Shown here: piece by piece, positions 8,127-15,036 of the stretch
Numbering within the stretch: position 1 is the first letter of the stretch
How the letters are laid out: each line of letters opens with the position of its first letter
NCBI GenBank assembly: GCA_902495835.1
Contig: CABUYS010000027.1
Span: forward strand, 1 to 15,036
Reading direction: 5' to 3'
Length of the DNA stretch: 15,036 nucleotides
Origin: an uncultured Oscillospiraceae bacterium
Lineage (GTDB): Bacteria; Bacillota; Clostridia; Oscillospirales; Acutalibacteraceae
Program-made: the position numbers and the translations under genes
Notes under the pieces: model-generated
What the model was told of the DNA's origin: nothing
Databases searched by the model: none
What the model saw: the letters and a program-made list of their open reading frames with translations, nothing else

Positions 8127-8714
8127 TTATTTATTTTCGAATATGAGTTCGTATAATTTTGTCTCCCCTACAATCGCCGAAACCGTACAATTCGTTCCTT
8201 CAACGATTTCAACTTCGTTTCCTTTTTCATTTGACCACTCACCCAGGCCTATCTCAATTTCCATAACATTTCCGTTTTGCATCGAAGAACTTACAAGCGG
8301 CAAAACCGTTTGAGGATTATCAAATTTTGAATTAAGATATTCAGCCGTAACTACGTCATCACTCACCGAAAGAACTGTACCGTTGATATAACCGTATTCG
8401 GAACTCGGTGCGTCTTCGGGAGAAACACGGGCAGACATTCCTTCTTTAATTCGTTTACTTGCCGCAACGGGAACATAGCAGTAAACTCTTGGGGAATCTT
8501 TTAAATCTTTGACTATGACTCCCTGCATGTCAACGGTTTTGGGAATGCCTCCCGAAAAAATCCACACCGCTCCCGCTGTTAAAATGGTAAATATTCCGAT
8601 TAATATTGCTATTAAACTCGGATTTGTTACTTTGATATACTCGTTAAGCTGCTCGGGGGAAGAAACTCTTTCCAATGAACTCTTTCGAAATAAATTACTT
8701 CCGTTTTCTGACAT
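8127..8714 (-). CDS. Short HlyD-like NHLM secretion protein
   Basis: The first gene of the export operon, 195 residues. The N-terminal LFRKSSLERVSSPEQLNEY segment closely resembles the start of NHLM-type HlyD proteins. One membrane span follows (about 33-54), then an extracellular beta-rich part. The protein is about half the length I would expect for the family and has no evident long coiled-coil hairpin, so it looks like a compact adaptor, as would suit a cell without an outer membrane. An upstream in-frame GTG (8723) is possible, but the ATG at 8714 is better placed behind AAAGGTGAGG. The stop lies 15 bases before the ATG of the C39 exporter, so the genes are probably translated together. 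It likely couples the ABC exporters to the outside; the exact role is inferred from family and context. Confidence 0.85.
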   Translation of the reverse strand: MSENGSNLFRKSSLERVSSPEQLNEYIKVTNPSLIAILIGIFTILTAGAVWIFSGGIPKTVDMQGVIVKDLKDSPRVYCYVPVAASKRIKEGMSARVSPEDAPSSEYGYINGTVLSVSDDVVTAEYLNSKFDNPQTVLPLVSSSMQNGNVMEIEIGLGEWSNEKGNEVEIVEGTNCTVSAIVGETKLYELIFENK

Positions 8715-8780
8715 ATTCCTCACCTTTCTTTTTTAGACATATTAATCTTAATTATAAGTAAATTATTGTACTATTTATAA

Positions 8781-8809
8781 ATATTAGTATAAAAAACAAT
8801 TATAGTCAA
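8781..8809 (-). promoter_or_regulatory. Sigma-A-type promoter of the peptide-export operon
   Basis: TTGACT (8804-8809), a 17-base spacer and TAATAT (8781-8786) on the minus strand are each one mismatch from consensus at ideal spacing. It lies between the ATPase operon terminator and the HlyD-like gene, leaving a leader of about 60 bases. No operator repeat is obvious around it. Confidence 0.7.
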
Positions 8810-8840
8810 CACTTTTTTGATTGTTTATATATAAAATAAT

Positions 8841-8878
8841 AAAAAAATAACAGATTTTTCATAGTTAAAAAAATCTGT
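8841..8878 (-). terminator. Rho-independent terminator of the V-type ATPase operon
   Basis: A perfect 10-bp stem (8869-8878 with 8850-8859) with a 9-base loop, followed by an almost unbroken T tract on the minus strand. It begins 13 bases past the end of the subunit D gene and ends the operon. Confidence 0.85.
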
Positions 8879-8891
8879 CATTCGTTTATTT

Positions 8892-9506
8892 CTATTTCTT
8901 CTTAAAATTCTTTATAACTTTAAGCCTTGAAAATTCTTCGCGTTCTTTTTCTTCCAAAGCGTCCGAAATTGATTTTATCTGATTTTCAAACTTCGGTATC
9001 ATAATGTTTTTAAGAGCATTGGCTCTTTTTTGAGTCTTCTTTATTGCGTTTGCCAAAAGATATACGCTTGTTTCAACTTCCGCAAGGCTTGCAGTCATTT
9101 TACTTACCTCGCGAAAACACGAATAAGCTTTATCCAAATCCGAATTCGAATCATAGAGTCCAAAAGGAATTTCATCAACTTCGCTTTCTTTGAAATTCAC
9201 TATAGGTATTTCAACTCCCATAACGCTCCTGAAAGAAAGGTTAAGACCTGATTCCTCGGGGACTGCTTGAGACAACTCTTCGCAAACTCCGAGTGCTATG
9301 TTAGCCTTTTTAAGAGTCGTAAATGCCTTTGTGTAGGTTTCATCTATATTGTTTTGAATTTCCTCGGCACGCTCTATCAGAGCCATCATTTCACGGACAA
9401 GAATATTTCGTTTTCTGTCCAAAAGTTCAAACCCGAGTTTGGAAAGGTCAAAAGATTTCTTCGCGGCTATTAAATTTCCTTTTGTGGGAGCTACTTGATT
9501 TGACAT
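8892..9506 (-). CDS. V-type ATP synthase/ATPase subunit D
   Basis: The 204-residue central-stalk subunit that, with F, turns inside the A3B3 head. The N-terminal APTKGNLIAAKKSFDLSKLGFELLDRKRNIL and the C-terminal long helix with KKTQKRANALKNIMIP are diagnostic. Both ends form long helices, as expected for an antiparallel coiled coil. The length is normal. The ATG at 9506 has a GGGGAGG site 7 bases upstream. It is the last gene of the operon, 19 bases behind B. This gene is intact although B upstream is interrupted. Confidence 0.95.
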   Translation of the reverse strand: MSNQVAPTKGNLIAAKKSFDLSKLGFELLDRKRNILVREMMALIERAEEIQNNIDETYTKAFTTLKKANIALGVCEELSQAVPEESGLNLSFRSVMGVEIPIVNFKESEVDEIPFGLYDSNSDLDKAYSCFREVSKMTASLAEVETSVYLLANAIKKTQKRANALKNIMIPKFENQIKSISDALEEKEREEFSRLKVIKNFKKK

Positions 9507-9525
9507 AATTTACCTCCCCGACAAA

Positions 9526-10995
9526 TTAATTATCGTCTGCGTCGTCGATATCATCGTCCATTTCTTCGGACGCTTCATCTTCAACAAATTCAGTCTTGTT
9601 CTTGCGTTCAAGGAGTTCTTTATCGTCGATATAGTACTTATCGAGAGTTTCGCCGCTGACTCTGTCAAGCTCTTGCCTCGGCAGCGTTGAAAGAAGTCTC
9701 CAACCAAGTTCCAAGCTTCGCTCTATTGACCTGTTATCATTAAATCCCTGGTTAATGAATTGCTTTTCAAAGGAATTTCCGAAATTGATATAAAGTTTAT
9801 CAATCGGCGACAAATCTTCTTCACCTATAACCGATGCCAAAGCTCTTGCGTCCTGAACTTTTGCATACGAGGCAAAAAGCTGATTGGCAAGTTCGGGATG
9901 ATCGGCTCTTGTAAATCCTTCTCCGATTCCGTCTTTCATAAGTCTTGAAAGCGACGGCAAAACAGAAATCGGAGGATAATATCCTTTGCGGTCTATTGCT
10001 CTGTCAAGAACAATTTGACCTTCGGTAATGTATCCCGTAAGGTCAGGTACGGGGTGAGTTATATCGTCATTGGGCATAGTAAGAATCGGAATTTGCGTAA
10101 CCGAACCCTTTTTACCTTTGACTATACCGGCACGTTCATAAAGTGAAGCAAAATCTGAATAAAGATATCCTGGGTAGCCTTTACGACCCGGAATTTCCCC
10201 TTTCGAAGAACTGAATTCACGATGAGCTTCTGATTATGAAGTCATATCCGTCATATTTACAAGAACGTGCATTCCGAGTTCAAAAGCAAGATATTCAGCC
10301 GTAGTGAGTGCACATCTCGGAGTTAAAATTCTTTCTATTACCGGGTCATTCGAAAGGTTCAGATACATTACAACCCTTTCGATTACTCCCGATTCGTCAA
10401 ATTTACGTCTGAAATACTCCGCGACGTCATTTTTTACTCCCATGGCGGCAAAAACTATTGCAAGATTATTTTCTTCCCCCTCGGCAAGCTTCGCCTGTCG
10501 GGCAATTTGAACAGCAAGTTCATTATGTTTCATACCTGAACTTGAAAATATCGGAAGTTTTTGCCCTCTTATAAGAGTGGAAAGCGTGTCTATCGAAGAA
10601 ATTCCCGTATTTATATAGTTTTGAGGATATTCCCTTGCTATCGGATTTATCGGAGTTCCGTTGATATTCATTTTTTTGTGAGGAAAAACTTTTCCCAAAT
10701 TGTCTATCGGTTCGCCGGAACCGTTGAAAACACGTCCCAAAATCTCGGGAGAAAGTGAAATTTCCATAGGATGACCCTTGAGCTTAACTTTTGTATCGTC
10801 AAGAGCAATCGATTGAGTTCCTTCAAAAACCTGAACTATAACTCTACTGCCTTCAATTTGAACTATACGGCCTTTTCTGTAGTTTCCGTCACCGAGTTTA
10901 ATGTCAACGACTTCTTCGTATGACGCACCTTCAACTCCGTCCAAAACTATCAAAGAACCGCTTATTTCTTTTAATCCAACGTAATTGAGTACCAA
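9526..10995 (-). pseudogene. V-type ATP synthase/ATPase subunit B, interrupted by an in-frame stop
   Basis: The non-catalytic nucleotide-binding partner of subunit A. Both halves are clearly B: KLPIFSSSGMKHNELAVQIA before the lesion, and GRKGYPGYLYSDFASLYERA, THPVPDLTGYITEGQI and PPISVLPSLSRLM after it, the last including the expected arginine-finger region. The frame is open and unshifted throughout except for a TAA at 10234-10236. The family motif there is DMT-x-Tyr-Ala-Glu-Ala-Leu-Arg-Glu-Ile; here it reads DMTS-stop-SEAHREF, so Tyr, Ala, Leu and Ile codons are all altered within 24 bases. Truncation after about 253 residues would remove the C-terminal half. No SD site precedes a restart at the next Met (10077). 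Start: GTG at 11004 is in frame, but GAGAGG sits 8 bases before TTG at 10995, which I prefer. The C-terminus has an acidic Glu/Asp-rich tail. Sequencing or assembly error, true decay and stop readthrough remain open. Confidence 0.9.
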
Positions 10996-11012
10996 TTGTT
11001 TCACCTCTCTTT

Positions 11013-12779
11013 TTACGGTCTGTCACCTATGATTTTATTTAAAGTTTCATCAATTAAACGTTTGTAATCATCGAGTAATTCCAACTTATCGTTGGGCACG
11101 TCGTATTTTATACGTGTAAGTTTATCGAAAATTCCCGTTTCGATAACCCTTGAAATAGGTATCGAAGCGCTTATAAGTTGACGCACTCTTTTATTTAAAT
11201 AAAGAATTACTTTCATCATCTTTTTTTGTTTCTTTAGCGGTACAAAAGTATCGTCTTTATGGAATGCGTTTTGTTGTAAAAATCCTACTCTTATTACTTT
11301 TGCAATTTCTATTATAAGCTTCTGGTCATCGGGCAAAACATCCGCTCCGACGAGTTTTACTATTTCCATAAGCTTATCTTCTTCGCTCAAAATTGAAGCT
11401 ATCTTTTTACGATATCTTATAAATGAATCTCCCGCATTTTTCGAATACCACGGGTCAAGGTCGCCGAAGTATTCACTATAGCTGTTTATCCAGTTAATGG
11501 CAGGATAGTGTCTTGCATATGCAAGCGCTTTATCAAGTGCCCAAAAACACCTCACGAAACGTTTTGTGTTTTGAGTAACAGGTTCGGAAAAGTCCGAGCC
11601 TTGCGGAGAAACTGCTCCTATTATCGTAACGGAGCCTTCGCTTCCGCTCAAAGTTTCAGCTCTTCCCGCTCTTTCGTAGAACGCAGACAAACGAGACGGC
11701 AAATACGGTGGGAATCCTTCTTCGGCGGGCATTTCTTCAAGTCTTCCCGAGATTTCTCTAAGTGCTTCAGCCCAACGAGATGTAGAATCTGCCATAATTG
11801 CGACGTCATAGCCCATATCACGATAGTACTCTGCAAGAGTTATACCTGTGTAAATTGAAGCTTCACGGGCAGCAACGGGCATATTCGAAGTATTCGCTAT
11901 CAAAATTGTTCTTTCTGTCATGGGTTTGTTTGATTTCGGGTCGATAAGTTTTGAAAATTCGTCTACGACCTGACTCATTTCATTTCCGCGTTCACCGCAT
12001 CCGACGTAAACTATTATGTCTGCGTCACACCATTTTGCTAATTGGTGTTGAGTCATCGTTTTACCTGTTCCGAATCCTCCCGGAACAGCAGCCGCTCCGC
12101 CTTTTGCAACCGGGAAAAGCGTGTCTATTATTCTTTGTCCCGTTATAAGAGGAATATTTGACGGCAGTCTTTTTTTCATGGGTCTGGGAATACGTATCGG
12201 CCAATGCTGGCAAAGAGTCAATTCATGAATTTTTCCGTTTGACTCCTTAATCTTTACGATTACGTCGTTTACTTTGTATTCACCGCTCGGCACCGCTTCC
12301 AATACTTCGCCTTTTACGTTCGGCGGAACAAGACATCTGTGTTCTATAACGGAAGTCTCGGGGCATCTTGCATATATCGTACCGCTTTCCAGAAAATCTC
12401 CCGCTTTTACACAAACTTCCACTTTCCAAAGTTTATCGGGATCGAGAGCAGGCACGCTGCATCCTCTTCCTATAAACGAACCGCTCTCTTCTTGGATTGA
12501 TTTAAGCGGACGCTCAATTCCGTCAAAAATATTGTTAAGCATTCCGGGTCCGAGACAAACTTTCATCGGACCTCCCGTGCCTATTACGGGTTCACCGGGC
12601 TTAAGTCCGGTAGTTTCTTCATAAACCTGAATCGTGGTAAATTCATCGGTAACGCCTATTATCTCACCGATAAGGCGTTCGTTTCCGACATATACCATTT
12701 CCATCATGGAAAATGATTTGGTTCCTTTAACGGTCACAACAGGACCGTTTATGCCATATATAACATTATTATCATTCAT
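11013..12779 (-). CDS. V-type ATP synthase/ATPase catalytic subunit A
   Basis: The catalytic nucleotide-binding subunit. From the ATG at 12779 it has 588 residues, normal for the family. It carries the N-terminal barrel (VIYGINGPVVTVKG), the non-homologous insert (about 110-190), Walker A GGFGTGKT near 234-241, the catalytic-glutamate motif GCGERGNEM (Glu near 263), and DSTSRWAEALREISGRLEEM. The Walker A Gly-Gly replaces the Gly-Pro usual at its start in many homologues. The frame is open back to a TGA with an in-frame GTG at 12794; neither start has a good SD at normal distance, while a perfect AGGAGG lies about 43 bases before the ATG. I prefer the ATG because family members begin just before this barrel. 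It follows E and precedes B by about 17 bases. No defect is seen. Confidence 0.94.
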   Translation of the reverse strand: MNDNNVIYGINGPVVTVKGTKSFSMMEMVYVGNERLIGEIIGVTDEFTTIQVYEETTGLKPGEPVIGTGGPMKVCLGPGMLNNIFDGIERPLKSIQEESGSFIGRGCSVPALDPDKLWKVEVCVKAGDFLESGTIYARCPETSVIEHRCLVPPNVKGEVLEAVPSGEYKVNDVIVKIKESNGKIHELTLCQHWPIRIPRPMKKRLPSNIPLITGQRIIDTLFPVAKGGAAAVPGGFGTGKTMTQHQLAKWCDADIIVYVGCGERGNEMSQVVDEFSKLIDPKSNKPMTERTILIANTSNMPVAAREASIYTGITLAEYYRDMGYDVAIMADSTSRWAEALREISGRLEEMPAEEGFPPYLPSRLSAFYERAGRAETLSGSEGSVTIIGAVSPQGSDFSEPVTQNTKRFVRCFWALDKALAYARHYPAINWINSYSEYFGDLDPWYSKNAGDSFIRYRKKIASILSEEDKLMEIVKLVGADVLPDDQKLIIEIAKVIRVGFLQQNAFHKDDTFVPLKKQKKMMKVILYLNKRVRQLISASIPISRVIETGIFDKLTRIKYDVPNDKLELLDDYKRLIDETLNKIIGDRP

Positions 12780-12812
12780 ATCGGTAACAAGCACATACAG
12801 AAAACCTGCTGC

Positions 12813-12828
12813 GGGTGCTCACCCTCCT
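12813..12828 (-). promoter_or_regulatory. Displaced SD site with small hairpin before subunit A
   Basis: A consensus AGGAGGG (12822-12828) overlaps a small hairpin GGGTGAGCACCC (12813-12824) on the minus strand. It is too far from both the ATG (12779) and the GTG (12794) of subunit A to serve them directly. A nearby six-codon frame (ATG TGC ...) ends in TGA overlapping the A start as ATGA, which could couple translation. Its role is unproven. Confidence 0.35.
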
Positions 12829-12850
12829 GACCTAAAAATTAATTTTTTTA

Positions 12851-13444
12851 TCAAACCAAAAGTACTCCGAAATTTTCCGCTGCCCAATCTTCTTCGTCTT
12901 TGAGCTTTGCGTCGAGCGTTTCGTCGGCTATGAGGCCGCGAGTCCTGCTGTATCCTCTTATTCCGCCGATGATTATATCTCCTGCAACGCTTATCCTGCA
13001 CTTTCTGCCGAAAGCTTTTTGAATCATTTCAGAATATTTCATATCACTTTCTTTGACAAAAAGCTCCGTATCGGATTCGGTAAGAACTTTGGATATTTGC
13101 GAAGCGTACTCTTTAAGCGTATCGGAATACTTTTCCGAAAAGGTAAAATCAATAAGTTTATTTCTGCATTCTCTGAAAATTTCTTTCATCATTTCGCGGC
13201 GTCTTTGAGAAACTCTTTTTCGCTCCGCAAGCTCCTTGTGAGAAACTTCAACAACAATTTTGTTTTTCATGCCTATGAGCTCTTTTTGAATCATATTGTT
13301 GACGTCTTCCATAATTTCGGCTTCGGCTTTTTCGAGTTCGCGTTTTTCTATTTCTTTGATTTCATCTGTAATTTTTGATTTCTGCCGCTTGGCATACTTA
13401 TCTATGGTGTTCAAAAAGTTACTGGATTTAAAGCTTTTGTGCAC
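12851..13444 (-). CDS. V-type ATP synthase/ATPase subunit E
   Basis: The peripheral-stalk subunit that holds the head against rotation. The N-terminal half is a long charged helix rich in Lys and Glu, and the C-terminal domain contains GGIRGYSRTRGLIADETLD followed by an AAENFGVLL end, as in the family. In-frame starts are TTG 13471, ATG 13459 and GTG 13444. Only the GTG has an SD (GGAGG, 8 bases before it), so I chose it; this gives 197 residues, normal for E. It lies directly behind F, and A follows after a 71-base spacer. The frame is intact. Confidence 0.88.
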   Translation of the reverse strand: MHKSFKSSNFLNTIDKYAKRQKSKITDEIKEIEKRELEKAEAEIMEDVNNMIQKELIGMKNKIVVEVSHKELAERKRVSQRRREMMKEIFRECRNKLIDFTFSEKYSDTLKEYASQISKVLTESDTELFVKESDMKYSEMIQKAFGRKCRISVAGDIIIGGIRGYSRTRGLIADETLDAKLKDEEDWAAENFGVLLV

Positions 13445-13472
13445 GTATTTCGCCTCCATTCTGCGTCGCAAG

Positions 13473-13781
13473 CTAAATTTTAAGTCCGATTGCTTCTCTT
13501 ATATAATTCGTAATTGCGTCTTTCTTTCTGCCTTCGGATTTTCCGTCGGGGATTTCAACTATCAAAGGCTTTTGACAGGTACTTTTAAGATTATAAATAT
13601 AATCTTTACACATTGATGCAAGCTTTTCGGTGATTAAAATTATTGCAACGTCTTCTTTTTTCATGGCATCGCCGACTGATTTCTCAACTTCTTCGGGCGT
13701 ACGGGCAATAACCCCTGTTATACCGGCCAAACGCATCCCGACCAAGGTATCGGTATTATCACTTATAAGCTCAAAACGCAT
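13473..13781 (-). CDS. V-type ATP synthase/ATPase subunit F
   Basis: The 102-residue central-stalk subunit that binds D. The small alpha/beta fold signature is visible: FELISDNTDTLVGMRLAGI at the start, VAIILITEKLA in the middle, and KPLIVEIPDG near the end. The length is typical. The ATG at 13781 is four bases after the K stop, with its GGGAG SD inside the 3' end of K, so translation is probably coupled. E follows immediately. Confidence 0.92.
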   Translation of the reverse strand: MRFELISDNTDTLVGMRLAGITGVIARTPEEVEKSVGDAMKKEDVAIILITEKLASMCKDYIYNLKSTCQKPLIVEIPDGKSEGRKKDAITNYIREAIGLKI

Positions 13782-13785
13782 AATT

Positions 13786-14250
13786 TTATGCTCCCAATAC
13801 CAAAGAATCGAGTTTACCGAACATCATTATAGAAACAACGAGTCCGAAAATTGCGATACCTTCACCGAGTGCAACGAGAATAAGTGCTTTACCGAATACT
13901 TGAGGATTTTCCGAAGTAGCTGCAATTGCTGCAGGTGCTGCTGAAGCAACGGCTATTCCTCCGCCGATTCCTGAAAGACCTGTAACTAAAGCTGCTGCTA
14001 TAAGTCCTACTCCGTAAGCACTTGCGTTTGCTGCAGCGGTAGCAGAAGAAACTGCAGAAGCGGCTTCTGCACCTTCAGCGTGAGCCGAAATTGCAGGCAT
14101 TATAAAACACATTAATGCAACAAATGCTGTGGAACATATTTGAAGAGCAACGGCCCTTTTTTTGTTTGCGCCTCTTTTTACCGCTTTAATTGCAATCCAT
14201 GTGCTAAGAGCTATACAAAGTCCTGGAATAATAAAATACAAAAATGACAT
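13786..14250 (-). CDS. V-type ATP synthase/ATPase subunit K (membrane ring proteolipid)
   Basis: The ring subunit that carries the ion through the membrane. Numbered from the ATG at 14250 it has 154 residues with four hydrophobic segments (about 2-24, 33-55, 78-112, 118-146). The last two form the proteolipid hairpin, with Gly-rich VTGLSGIGGGIAVA and the ion-binding Glu130 in LVALGEGIAIFG. The first two segments end in AISAHAEG and a small Ala/Ser-rich linker; they lack an ion-site carboxylate and look like an added N-terminal membrane part. A TTG at 14265 is in frame but overlaps the GGAGG SD that serves the ATG. The ion (H+ or Na+) cannot be decided; I do not see the Gln typical of known Na+ rings in the first helix of the hairpin. 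A 62-base AT-rich spacer separates it from I. Confidence 0.93.
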   Translation of the reverse strand: MSFLYFIIPGLCIALSTWIAIKAVKRGANKKRAVALQICSTAFVALMCFIMPAISAHAEGAEAASAVSSATAAANASAYGVGLIAAALVTGLSGIGGGIAVASAAPAAIAATSENPQVFGKALILVALGEGIAIFGLVVSIMMFGKLDSLVLGA

Positions 14251-14312
14251 AATAATAACCTCCAAAATTATTAATTTAATTTATTTTCAAATTTTTTAAA
14301 TTGAAAAGCATT

Positions 14313-15036
14313 CTATGCGTCTTCTTTGACTGTAACGGGAGTAAATACTCTTCCCTGTCCTTCGAAGAATCTGCTGAACATCTCATAAAATTCAAGCCTT
14401 AAAACCTGAATCCCTGCCAAAAGTGCTTCGAGTAAAATAACAACTGCGTTTCCTATAACAACGGTGATGACATATCCTGCTCCGCTAAACATATTTGCAA
14501 GAGTAAATACAACCATCATCATTCCCGCATGACCCAAAACATACGCTCCTACACGCGAAAACGATACCGTGTTTGTAACATAACTTAAAACCACTTCAAA
14601 AAGTTCTATTACGCTTTGCATGATGTAGTCCGCCCAGCTGTCGGGTTTCCAATCACGTTCGTGATTTGCAATCTTAATGAGTATTTCGCTAAACATAAGC
14701 AGTATCATCGGTATTACTATAAGCACGGTTATATATGCGGCGTTTACTGCTCCCGTGTGGAGCATTACCATATCAACGAGCATAAACATTGCCGAAGAAT
14801 ACAGCACCAGTCCGCATATTCCGTTCGGACCGAAAAGTGCTTCTCCGATATGCTTTCTCTTAAATGCCGAGTAAATTCCGAGCATCATTGCAATAATCAA
14901 AAGCACAACTCCGATTCCGACTGCAATGTAAAGTATATAACTCGTGGTGGAAGAATTCATTACTTCAACGGGTTTTTCCGAAAGTCCGAACACGTTTTTA
15001 TAAAACGGATCCAAAGCATGTTCGAATCCAAAGACC
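14313..15036 (-). CDS. V-type ATP synthase/ATPase subunit I, C-terminal part (cut by window edge)
   Basis: The membrane stator subunit whose half-channels feed ions to the K ring. Only the C-terminal 240 residues or so are in the window; the frame is open to the last base, and a Leu (TTG) near 15014 is internal, not a start. Several membrane spans are visible, with the family segments SFSRVGAYVLGHAGMM, IQVLRLEFYEMFSRFFEGQG and the end GRVFTPVTVKEDA. The Arg in VLRLEFYE lies where the family has its conserved channel arginine. The gene must continue to the right. It precedes K with a spacer of 62 bases. Confidence 0.93.
   Translation of the reverse strand, partial: VFGFEHALDPFYKNVFGLSEKPVEVMNSSTTSYILYIAVGIGVVLLIIAMMLGIYSAFKRKHIGEALFGPNGICGLVLYSSAMFMLVDMVMLHTGAVNAAYITVLIVIPMILLMFSEILIKIANHERDWKPDSWADYIMQSVIELFEVVLSYVTNTVSFSRVGAYVLGHAGMMMVVFTLANMFSGAGYVITVVIGNAVVILLEALLAGIQVLRLEFYEMFSRFFEGQGRVFTPVTVKEDA

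Noticed and set aside
9510..9707. 65-codon minus-strand frame overlapping the end of B and ending just before D
   Set aside because: It lies in another frame over the conserved B C-terminus and has low-complexity composition; it is a shadow of B.
10234..10236. Reassignment of TAA to an amino acid (alternative genetic code)
   Set aside because: TAA is used as the ordinary terminal stop of groEL, with a terminator directly after it, and the neighbouring B codons are also damaged. Recoding of this one codon would not explain the adjacent substitutions.

Overview
The window is low-GC DNA carrying Gram-positive style Shine-Dalgarno (SD) sites, a CIRCE heat-shock operator, rho-independent terminators and a bacterial V/A-type ATPase operon. 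Together these point to a Firmicute, most likely an anaerobic or gut Clostridia member. No rRNA is present to refine that. Every gene I can support lies on the minus strand, so transcription runs from high to low coordinates.

Layout from the right end. (1) About 8.9-15.0 kb: a V-type ATPase operon in the order I (partial, runs off the window), K, F, E, A, B, D, closed by a terminator at 8841-8878. The B gene is interrupted by an in-frame TAA at 10234-10236, next to other damaged codons in one of the most conserved stretches of the protein. No subunit C gene is seen; it could lie beyond the right edge. (2) About 3.7-8.8 kb: an independent three-gene operon with its own sigma-A-like promoter (8781-8809) and terminator (3731-3764). 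It encodes a short HlyD-like protein, a C39 peptidase/ABC exporter and a second ABC exporter with a peptidase-like N-terminal domain that lacks the catalytic residues. This is the NHLM/NHLP-type export set for leader-bearing ribosomal peptides, but no precursor or modifying enzyme is encoded here. (3) 3031-3730: about 700 bases without a convincing gene, with one stem-loop that pairs better as minus-strand RNA. (4) About 1.0-3.1 kb: groES-groEL with a perfect CIRCE operator, a plausible promoter and a terminator. (5) 33-883: a single gene with its own promoter and terminator, encoding an unrecognised Sec-exported protein with ten cysteines after its signal peptide.

The ATPase genes would form one ion-translocating rotary machine: A and B make the catalytic head, D and F the central stalk, E the peripheral stalk, and I and K the membrane part. 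The B gene as written cannot give a full-length protein, so either this reading is an error or the operon is non-functional. The NHLM set would cleave leaders from peptides and export them. The most interesting points are the B lesion, the orphan exporter and the unrecognised cysteine-containing secreted protein.
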